This document shows, piece by piece, positions 1 through 6,120 of a stretch of 10,001 nt of DNA; within the stretch, counting starts at the first letter, position 1, and every line of letters begins with the position of its first letter. The stretch is from Flavobacterium sp. (GTDB taxonomy: Bacteria > Bacteroidota > Bacteroidia > Flavobacteriales > Flavobacteriaceae): NCBI GenBank assembly GCA_017989775.1, contig JAGNPF010000026.1:1-10001 (forward strand). The letters are read 5' to 3'. Both the position numbers and the translations under genes were made by a program. The notes below the pieces were generated by a model, which saw only the letters and a program-made list of their open reading frames with translations, was not told the origin of the DNA and did not search any database.

Positions 1-2801
1 AGACTGATGTCGTGATCGACTTTGTTTTCGCCGCCCACATAACCCGCTGCCGTGCTAAACGCATTCGATTCGGTCAAGATATGCGACAACAAGGCATTGT
101 TCAAATCGGATGTCGGGGTCAACATGTTGAAAGGCCCTTTGGTCAAGGCTCCTTCGGAACCAGCTCCTGTGGTGGAAGGCGATTTTCCGGTAAGGCTGCA
201 AATGAAATCCATGAACAATTCCGGTGTTTCCTGATAATGGATTGGATTGTAAACCGCCAAGGGACGAATGCCCGCTTTCTTGTCTATCGGATTGTTTCGT
301 CTTCCGGGCAAAACGGCATTCACGACATTGACAACCGGATCTTCCGATTTGATTTTTCGGTACAAACGAACCCCCACTTCGCCCAAATAACTGGCTTCGG
401 TTTCATCGATGAAAATATTGCGCTCCAAATAACGTGGGTTTTTGGTTGGCTCTCCGTCAACGATTCGAGTGTGCGATGGCAACGAGAAATATTCTTCTTC
501 GTTGGGACTGTTTACGATATTCACTATCAAATCCTTGACAGGCTGGGTATATTTATCAAAATTGATGGTGTCTTCAAAAATTTCGATGGCATCTTTTTTG
601 GTCAAAAGTTCGTAATTGGTCAAAAACACGCCTTCGGTCACGATGTCTTTTTCGGCGCCTTTGTCGTAGCCCCTGATGATGGCTTCGTCGGGTCTTTGGA
701 ACAAATGCGATTCGCAGTTGGCCACCACTTTCAAACTTTGATTGGTGTATTCCGGATTCAAGTTTTTGAACTGTGCTCTCGGCAAAGTGATGGAAGCCGA
801 AATATCGTCCTCCATCTGTATTTTTTGGCAAGCAGAAAAATCGGACCTCAATTTGTTCAACAACCACACCCCTTTTTGGTTGAAACCGATACGAACATAG
901 CTTCCCACAACCGGCGTGTTGTTGTACTGCAAACCGGTGCCGTTTTTGCCGTTGATGATTTCAACCGACATGCAATCTTTCCAGTTCAAGGCACCGTGGT
1001 CTTGGCGGTACAAACGTTTCACGAACAATACCAACGATCGGATGTGAACCGGGATGTTTTTGATAAATTCGTTGAATTCATCGCTGTTTTCCTCGGAAGG
1101 CGTCAATAATTTTACTGCCGAACCCAAAGTTCTTCGTTTATCCAAGAATGTTCTTGAAGGCGGCAAGGAGGGATCACGTTTTTTCCATCGGTTGGAATAA
1201 TTGTATTCGATGATTTCGTCGGCCTTTTTAAAATCTTCTTCTATATCCAAAATATTGAAAGCGCTGTACGTAATGGCATTTTGCATCGATTTGGAAATCT
1301 CGGATTTACCACCACCCGAAACCGTGCAAGGTTTGTGGCAAAAAACGCCTTCGGGGGAAGTGTTCACGATTCTCCACAAAGCGATGGCGTTGTGTTTTTC
1401 GAGTCTGAATTTATTTCCCGTGGGATGAACGTATGTTTTGTTTGGAGACAAAATTATTTTTTGTTCTTCATTGTTGTATGTCCAAGTGATGCTGTTGGTA
1501 TTGGTATTGATGTAGGCATTCTCCGGAACATAAACGATGTTTGGATATTTCTTGTCAACGGCATAATTATTGGGTTTCACCTCGATTCTATCACCCAAAA
1601 ATGCTTTTACTCCTTCAAAACTATATTGGTTTCCGAATTTTTCCGAAAAAGCGCTTCCATCAACAATGTCTCCCATGACACCTCTAGGATAGGCAATCGC
1701 TCCACCGGAATGTTCTTCCTCTACCAAACCAAACAAGTTGGCCGAGTAACTGATTTGGGTCTTGATTTCTTTTTTGGAATAACCGTAATAATTGTCGGCA
1801 ATTATCGTAACCACAACCCCTCTGTCGTCTCTGCAAGTCACCTTGAAAGCACCTCCGTTGTTGTAGAGTTCATTTTCCTCTTTCCAGCACATTCCTTCCC
1901 TTTTCTGGCGCTCGGTGGCTTCATTGTAATGAGGCAGTCCAATGTCTTTTTTCTTCAACGAACGCAATTGCGGCGCAAGAATAACACAACCGGTGTGTCC
2001 TGTCCAATGTTCCGTGTCCAATGCCGCATCATTTTGGGCAAGATACGGATCGCCTGCGTTGCCAAAAATGGCTTCCACAAAATCCAGGTTGCTCACCAAG
2101 CTTCCGGGGGCAAAAAAACGAACTTCCATCGATTTTTTCGAAAGAACACCTTTCACTTCGGGACAAACCATGGGGCGCATCAACAAGGAAACCATCAATT
2201 TGGCCTGCTGCTCCTGATTGGAAGTAAAAGGCAAGATTTTGAGTTCCTCGGGAGCGTTGAATGCCGCATTCAAAAAATGGGCAAAAGCAATCTTGGGCAC
2301 TTCTTTTTTGTCCAAAGGCACCGGCAAATTGCCTTCCACGATATGAAAAGTACCTATTGTGGTTCTTTTGTCATTGGTAGGATTGTTCAAAATCCCTTGT
2401 TTGACCCTGTAGGAAGTAACATCTTCTCCTTTGAAAGTGGTTCCGTTGGGCGGCAAACTCAATTCTCTTGCATGGCCGCTTTGGGTCAGCACCAAAGTGT
2501 CGTTGGGCAAAACATAGGATTCGTTGAACGGAACATCCTTGAGATAATCGTTCAGGAAATTTTGGATTCTGGTGTCGGCCGGAGAAAGATGATTGGACAA
2601 CAATCGAGATTTTTCTCTGAAACTTTTGATCAATCCATTGGTCAAATCTTGAAATTTGGGATTGCAAAATTGCTCCTCCGCATTTTGGTCGTCTTGATAA
2701 ATGGGTTGACCTAGCGAAGCTAGTTGCAGATTGATGTATTGAACAGTGTCTTTTCTGCTTTGTTTGATTGGCTCTGGATTGGCTTTAATTTCTGTACTCA
2801 T
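1..2801 (-). CDS. Probable PPi-type phosphoenolpyruvate carboxykinase (3' end outside window)
   Basis: Reading the minus strand from the ATG at 2801 gives 933 uninterrupted codons, beginning MSTEIKANPEPIKQ, and the frame is still open at base 1. I recognise it, from memory of the family, as the roughly 1,150-residue PPi-dependent PEP carboxykinase first described in Entamoeba and Propionibacterium, a cytosolic enzyme that interconverts oxaloacetate plus PPi with PEP, phosphate and CO2. Features seen are a conserved-looking block DNYYGYSKKEIKTQISYSAN starting at residue 336, followed by EEEHSGGA, and a glycine-rich P-loop-like segment, HKPCTVSGGGKSEISKS, at residues 489-505. The latter would match the nucleotide-loop position of GTP-PEPCK. 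No signal peptide or membrane segment is present. Leucine is mostly TTG, and this leaves long spurious open frames on the opposite strand. The gene is divergent from the FKBP gene, with a candidate promoter and a palindrome just upstream. The reading frame is near certain; the enzyme name is family recall without a search. Confidence 0.65.
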   Translation of the reverse strand, partial: MSTEIKANPEPIKQSRKDTVQYINLQLASLGQPIYQDDQNAEEQFCNPKFQDLTNGLIKSFREKSRLLSNHLSPADTRIQNFLNDYLKDVPFNESYVLPNDTLVLTQSGHARELSLPPNGTTFKGEDVTSYRVKQGILNNPTNDKRTTIGTFHIVEGNLPVPLDKKEVPKIAFAHFLNAAFNAPEELKILPFTSNQEQQAKLMVSLLMRPMVCPEVKGVLSKKSMEVRFFAPGSLVSNLDFVEAIFGNAGDPYLAQNDAALDTEHWTGHTGCVILAPQLRSLKKKDIGLPHYNEATERQKREGMCWKEENELYNNGGAFKVTCRDDRGVVVTIIADNYYGYSKKEIKTQISYSANLFGLVEEEHSGGAIAYPRGVMGDIVDGSAFSEKFGNQYSFEGVKAFLGDRIEVKPNNYAVDKKYPNIVYVPENAYINTNTNSITWTYNNEEQKIILSPNKTYVHPTGNKFRLEKHNAIALWRIVNTSPEGVFCHKPCTVSGGGKSEISKSMQNAITYSAFNILDIEEDFKKADEIIEYNYSNRWKKRDPSLPPSRTFLDKRRTLGSAVKLLTPSEENSDEFNEFIKNIPVHIRSLVLFVKRLYRQDHGALNWKDCMSVEIINGKNGTGLQYNNTPVVGSYVRIGFNQKGVWLLNKLRSDFSACQKIQMEDDISASITLPRAQFKNLNPEYTNQSLKVVANCESHLFQRPDEAIIRGYDKGAEKDIVTEGVFLTNYELLTKKDAIEIFEDTINFDKYTQPVKDLIVNIVNSPNEEEYFSLPSHTRIVDGEPTKNPRYLERNIFIDETEASYLGEVGVRLYRKIKSEDPVVNVVNAVLPGRRNNPIDKKAGIRPLAVYNPIHYQETPELFMDFICSLTGKSPSTTGAGSEGALTKGPFNMLTPTSDLNNALLSHILTESNAFSTAAGYVGGENKVDHDIS

Positions 2802-2858
2802 CTATGAAAAATTAATAAGGATATGTTTTTGTATGCTTTTTAGTTTGCTTGAAAAATG

Positions 2859-2877
2859 GGAGAAAATTATTTTCTCC
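2859..2877. promoter_or_regulatory. 9+1+9 palindrome upstream of the PEPCK-like gene
   Basis: The arms GGAGAAAAT and ATTTTCTCC are perfect and separated by a single T. The palindrome lies about 58 bases upstream of the ATG at 2801. A sequence resembling the Bacteroidetes -7 box, CATCTTTG on the minus strand at 2888-2881 (consensus TAnnTTTG, so one mismatch), sits immediately upstream. The palindrome would therefore fall at or just after the transcription start, a typical operator position. No regulator is encoded beside it. It could also simply form a weak hairpin in the 5' leader. Confidence 0.35.
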
Positions 2878-3157
2878 TTACAAAGATGAAGAAAACTGGC
2901 TTATAATTAAAGAAAAAAAACACATTAATTTTTAAATAAAATCAAAATTTACAAAATCACGAAAATCCAACAAAATCAAATACTGTGTACGCAAACGAGG
3001 TAGTAAAAAAAAGCGCAGCAAAACACCGGAATTCTATTTTTTTATCAAAAATTCCATAAAAAAAATTAAAAAAAATTGACACGAAAAAATGTTGAAAAAA
3101 AGACGCCCAAAAACAATGACCACAACCTGGTTTCCATAAAATCCTGACATTTTTTTT

Positions 3158-3165
3158 TATATTTG
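3158..3165 (+). promoter_or_regulatory. -7 box TATATTTG for the FKBP lipoprotein gene
   Basis: TATATTTG matches the Bacteroidetes housekeeping -7 consensus TAnnTTTG exactly and lies 24 bases before the ATG at 3190. The -33 element is weak: there is a TTTCC about 23 bases upstream but no clear TTTG. Confidence 0.5.
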
Positions 3166-3189
3166 CCCCCATTAAAAATCCATTTTACA

Positions 3190-3648
3190 ATGAAACACCT
3201 CATATCTGCAGTTTTAATTTTGTTGCTTTTTGTTGCTTGCTCCAAAGACGAACAGCCCATAATTGATTATGTCGCCCAAAATGAAAAAGACATCAGCGAA
3301 TTTGTTGCCAACAACAAATTGACCGCTCAAAGAAGTGATTCCGGTTTGTATTACGTGATTAACGATCCCGGAACTGGAGCACAACCCACTGCCGTTTCCA
3401 AGGTGACGGTTGCCTACAAAGGAACCTTCATCAATGGGCAAGTATTTGACCAAAGCACCAATGCCGGCATTACCATAGGATTGAACCAAGTGATACAAGG
3501 CTGGACGGAAGGCATTCCTTATTTCAAGGCAGGCGGCAGCGGACTTCTTTTGATTCCTGCCCATCTAGGATACGGAAACCGCGATTACATGGGTATTCCC
3601 GGAGGTTCGGTTCTTGTTTTTGAGATTAGACTAATTTCGGTAAATTAA
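3190..3648 (+). CDS. FKBP-type peptidyl-prolyl cis-trans isomerase lipoprotein
   Basis: The product is a 152-residue lipoprotein prolyl isomerase that should assist protein folding in the periplasm. Residues 1-16 are a lipoprotein signal (MKHLISAVLILLLFVA) followed by the lipid-modified Cys17 in the box FVAC. The next residues SKDEQ carry no strong surface-export motif, so inner- or outer-membrane anchoring on the periplasmic side is inferred. A helical linker spans about 25-45, and the FKBP domain runs from about 50 to 152. Pocket residues visible by family comparison are Tyr76, Phe86-Asp87, Val101-Ile102, Trp105, Tyr128 in LGYG, and Phe144. The ATG at 3190 is chosen because it places the signal peptide at the N-terminus; a TTG 27 bases upstream overlaps the -7 box and is unlikely. 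It resembles GldI in being an FKBP lipoprotein, but no gliding genes are adjacent, so that symbol is not assigned. Confidence 0.9.
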   Translation: MKHLISAVLILLLFVACSKDEQPIIDYVAQNEKDISEFVANNKLTAQRSDSGLYYVINDPGTGAQPTAVSKVTVAYKGTFINGQVFDQSTNAGITIGLNQVIQGWTEGIPYFKAGGSGLLLIPAHLGYGNRDYMGIPGGSVLVFEIRLISVN

Positions 3649-3669
3649 AACCAACCCCGATTTCAAGAC

Positions 3670-3708
3670 AAAAAAACCACGGTTAATCTAAACTACCGTG
3701 GTTTTTTT
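3670..3708 (+). terminator. Intrinsic terminator after the FKBP gene
   Basis: The arms at 3670-3683 and 3695-3708 are perfectly complementary over 14 bases (A7 CCACGGT and ACCGTGG T7) with an 11-base loop. The A and T runs make it usable in both directions. It begins 21 bases after the FKBP stop codon and isolates that gene from the barrel gene downstream. Confidence 0.85.
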
Positions 3709-3863
3709 GTTGGACAAAATCAATATTCGCTTTTTTTTTGTAACATTACCACAAAAATGCTTCTATTGTCTTAATCAAATACTTGCAAGGAAATTTTGGG
3801 CAGCTTTATAAATTATAACAAACGATCAAAGTACCGATTTTATCAATAAATTTTAGAATTGTA

Positions 3864-5101
3864 TTGAAATCGAGAATCGCGGTAGTTTTTATCCTGTTGC
3901 TCTCGCAAGCCCTTTTTTCGCAAAAAAAAGAGAACGAGAACGAGAAAAAATACCCACTGTGTTCCATCATCGATTTATTTACCAAAGAAGACACCCTCAA
4001 AATAAGCAAACCCTATTCCAAGAACCATTTAATTGCTTTCCCCACCCTGGGCTACCAACCCGCAAATGGATTCACGTTTGGATTCATCAGCCAATTCAGT
4101 TTCAAGATAAAACCCGAAAACAAGATTTCATTGCTCTCGGGTGGCGCTTCCTACAGCACCAAGAAACAGGTTCTCATGTATGCAAAAAACAACATGTACA
4201 TTGGCAATGACCAATTCTTCTTTAGCGGTGACTTTCGCTATTATGTTTTCTCGCAAGACAATTACGGATTGGGAACCGACATTGTTCCCTGGGGATCCGA
4301 ATTTCAGGACTTTGACTACAACGACATCAAACAGCCCACGAATTACAATTATTTCAAATTTCACGAAACGGTGTCCTACAACATCTTTCCCTCTTTTTTC
4401 ATCGGAGCCGGCATTCATTTTGACAGTTACACGAACATAAAAGACAAACTTTTGGATGTCGCCAACGAAAAATACACCTATCATTATACCTATTCCAAAA
4501 AATACGGATTCAGCGACAAGAATTATTACGTCAATGGCGTTAGTCTAAACCTGATGTACGACAGCAGGGACAATCTGATAAACACGAACACGGGACTGTT
4601 CCTGAACATGAATTACCGATTCAATCCAGAAACAAACCCCAACAAATACAAAAGCTCCACCTTGTTGCTCGAATCCAGATATTTCATTCCCATAAGCAAA
4701 ACTTGCAAACAACATGTATTGGGATTGTGGGCTTATGGCCAATTTTTAGCGAGCGGCCGATTGCCCTATTTGAATCTCCCCACCATAGGTTGGGACCAAA
4801 ACAGCCGAAGCGGAAAAGGCTACATCCAAGGACTTTTTAGAGGCACAAACCTGGTGTATTTTGAAAGCGAATACCGTTTTCCCATCACCAAAAACCAAAT
4901 GATTAGCGGAACCGTGTTTGCCAATGCCACCAGCGCAAGCGACCCTGACAAAAATCTCCGTTTATTCGAAGCCGTACAACCTGCTGTTGCGTTGGATTAC
5001 GAATTTTGCTGGACAAAAACACCCTGACCAATTTCATCGTCAATTACGGGTTGGGACGCGATTCACAAACCTTCTATTTCAATGACGGAGAAGGATTTTA
5101 G
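3864..5101 (+). pseudogene. BamA/TamA-family outer-membrane beta-barrel protein, frameshifted near the 3' end
   Basis: The open frame 3864-5027 encodes 387 residues of a surface-antigen (D15)-like barrel without POTRA domains. A signal peptide (MKSRIAVVFILLLSQALFSQ) is followed by alternating aromatic strands. Family-like signatures are FPTLGYQPANGFTFG at 59-73, MYDSRDN at 231-237 before a TNTG turn, and LFRGTN at 324-329 followed by ESEYRFPI. After codon 376 the frame turns to DYEFCWTKTP and stops. Reading two bases on (equivalent to restoring one G in TTGGAT at 4992-4997) gives GLRILLDKNTLTNFIVNYGL, then GRDSQTFYFNDGEGF and a stop at 5099-5101. That ending has the C-terminal Phe expected of a Bam-recognised barrel. 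The start is TTG: the in-frame stop at 3816 leaves no ATG or GTG upstream. Intact length would be 412 residues. Whether the frameshift is real or a sequencing error cannot be told. The cargo or role of the barrel is unknown. Confidence 0.8.
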
Positions 5102-5278
5102 CCCCTTAATTTGGGCGTGACCCTCAGATTGCTTCGTCGTGCCTCCTCGCAACTTCGGGTCGGGCTGTACGTTCCCGCTTCCCGATGAAAAATCGGGAGA
5201 GCTCCACTGCCATCCCTCACGCAAAAACAAGAATTGGAAACCAATCTTTTGACGTTTTAAAAACCAAATCTTAAGGGG
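5102..5278. repeat. Imperfect inverted repeat flanking a REP-like insert; probable interrupted terminator
   Basis: The left arm CCCCTTAATTTGG (5102-5114) begins directly after the restored stop codon of the barrel gene. The right arm CCAAATCTTAAGGGG (5264-5278) is its complement apart from a two-base bulge, and is followed by TTATTTTTATT. Without the DNA between them the arms would form a normal intrinsic terminator for the barrel gene. The loop is now about 149 bases and contains the repeat element annotated separately. The arms may alternatively be the ends of a small mobile element. Confidence 0.5.
5115..5222. repeat. Dispersed REP-like intergenic element (flavobacterial type)
   Basis: This 108-base block is clearly richer in G and C than its surroundings. 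It starts with GCGTGACCC and ends with CCCTCACGC, so the outer GCGTGA/TCACGC is a terminal inverted repeat. Inside lie GGGTCGGGCTGTACGTTCCCG and a hairpin, TCCCGAT at 5180-5186 pairing with ATCGGGA at 5192-5198 across a GAAAA loop. From memory, elements with this order (GCGTGACC, GGTCGGGC, a central hairpin, TCCACTGC, ATCCCTCACGC) recur between genes in Flavobacterium genomes. Positions 5126-5152 additionally match the widespread bacterial repeat read on the other strand as TTGCGAGGAGGCACGACGAA, apparently nested inside. It has no coding capacity. Copy number cannot be seen here. Confidence 0.6.
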
Positions 5279-5473
5279 TTATTTTTATTGGAATCAACGT
5301 AAAAAACAATGACAAAAAAAGGATTCTTCAAAATAAAATCCTTAAATTTACTATGGCTATTTGGGAAATTCCATTCCGGTTTTTCAAAAAAAACATTCAT
5401 CATTGCCACTGTCATTCAACCAGTTAATCCACTTTAAAACTGTTTTTATTATTTATCATTTATTTTAAATATC
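5279..5473. other. Intergenic region upstream of the 147-residue gene
   Basis: This is AT-rich DNA with no recognised element. One in-frame ATG opens a 42-codon reading frame (5309-5437) beginning MTKKGFFKIKSLNLLW. It has no recognisable relatives in memory and no other support. No good TAnnTTTG box was found before the ATG at 5474. Confidence 0.5.
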
Positions 5474-5917
5474 ATGAAAAATTTAATTTTAAAACTAAAA
5501 GGTGATTTCACTTGGACTGCAGAATATAGAGAGTTATATATCCTGACGGAACATTGGCTTTCAGATTTGCAGTTCCACAAACAGGATTTGCATTTTTTGT
5601 ACCATCTTGTCGACAAATATTTCATTTGGCTAACCCATGAGGAAAATCTGGGCGAAATGCGAAAGCTGTCAAACGGCCTGTCTCAAACAAAAAGAGACTG
5701 CGACAAACTGCTCGAGAAAACATCCAAACACCTGAGCCATTTGGCAGAACTCATTGACGACCCTTTCAAATACGATTCCCATAAATTTAGAACCGAGCAT
5801 GAAGAACTGGAAAATGAAATAACCTCCTTTTTAAAAAAATTCAGGAAAATCAAAAAAGAAACCTTTGCCGATATAGAACCCGTTGTTGAAAGAGAAGTTA
5901 AAAGACTGGCACCTTGA
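5474..5917 (+). CDS. Conserved hypothetical helical protein, 147 residues
   Basis: The product is a soluble, highly charged, probably all-helical protein with no signal peptide or membrane segment. Residues 15-55 are rich in Trp, Tyr, His and Leu (ELYILTEHWLSDLQFHKQDL, then FLYHLVDKYFIWL). Residues 55-85 and 105-135 have heptad-like spacing typical of coiled coils, including EHEELENEITSFLKKFRK. I have a general memory of similar small flavobacterial proteins with the pattern HW-SDL-F---DL-FL--L-DKYFIWL but know of no assigned function. The His-rich helices might recall a four-helix bundle such as hemerythrin, but the hemerythrin ligand pattern is not evident. The ATG at 5474 is the first start after a long non-coding stretch. 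The gene stands alone and ends before an intrinsic terminator at about 6031. Confidence 0.8.
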   Translation: MKNLILKLKGDFTWTAEYRELYILTEHWLSDLQFHKQDLHFLYHLVDKYFIWLTHEENLGEMRKLSNGLSQTKRDCDKLLEKTSKHLSHLAELIDDPFKYDSHKFRTEHEELENEITSFLKKFRKIKKETFADIEPVVEREVKRLAP

Positions 5918-6024
5918 AAGTGTTGGGCCTCCTAGACAAAAAGCTCACAAAATCACGAGACTTGGCATCCACCATTGCTTAATGGCATATCTCGAAGTTT
6001 TGGCAGTTTGAAAAAATTTGCAAT

Positions 6025-6067
6025 AAAAAAACCACATCAAAATCTAATATGATGTGGTCTTTTTTTT
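6025..6067 (+). terminator. Intrinsic terminator between convergent genes
   Basis: ACCACATCA (6031-6039) pairs with TGATGTGGT (6050-6058) around a 10-base loop, preceded by an A run and followed by CTTTTTTTT. It lies about 110 bases after the stop of the 147-residue gene. Its A and T runs let it also serve the minus-strand SDR-like gene that ends at 6121. Confidence 0.8.
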
Positions 6068-6081
6068 ATGAAATCCCAAGA

Positions 6082-6114
6082 AGATTTGACAACTTTTAGA
6101 AAGTTGTCAAATCT
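6082..6114. repeat. Perfect 15-bp palindromic hairpin after the SDR-like gene
   Basis: AGATTTGACAACTTT (6082-6096) pairs with AAAGTTGTCAAATCT (6100-6114) across the three-base loop TAG. It lies six bases beyond the stop codon of the minus-strand gene. No T run follows the hairpin on the minus strand (the T run precedes it), so it is not a canonical intrinsic terminator, but it could protect the mRNA 3' end. Palindromes containing GATTTGACAACTT are, to my recollection, frequent between genes in flavobacteria, so this is probably a dispersed repeat. Confidence 0.65.
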
Positions 6115-6120
6115 AAAAAA

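Larger units (their letters stand above)
2802..3189. other. AT-rich divergent intergenic region
   Basis: This 388-base stretch separates two divergent genes and holds no convincing gene. It has many A and T runs and several AAAATC-like motifs. On the PEPCK side there is a 19-base palindrome with a -7-like box beside it. A second possible minus-strand promoter-like sequence, TAAATTTTG, lies near 2941-2951. On the FKBP side there is a clear TATATTTG box. Short open frames here encode low-complexity Phe/Lys-rich peptides and look like chance. Confidence 0.7.

Noticed and set aside
12..2714. Two long plus-strand open frames (12-1109 and 1281-2714) opposite the PEPCK-like gene.
   Set aside because: The minus strand has one continuous 933-codon frame with recognisable motifs. 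The plus-strand frames are open because that gene rarely uses TTA, CTA and TCA codons; their products are Phe/Gln/Arg-rich with no family features.
2957..3260. Minus-strand short frames in the divergent intergenic region.
   Set aside because: They encode low-complexity Phe/Lys peptides from A/T runs and overlap the FKBP promoter and gene; no start signal or family resemblance.
5102..5131. Possible read-through of the barrel gene: after TAG at 5099 the same frame gives PLNLGVTLRL, which resembles a barrel strand.
   Set aside because: The ending FYFNDGEGF before the stop already fits the usual C-terminus of the family, and the following bases belong to the inverted-repeat arm and REP-like element.
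5309..5437. A 42-codon open frame upstream of the 147-residue gene.
   Set aside because: Short, with no recognisable similarity, promoter or codon-bias support; likely chance in AT-rich DNA.
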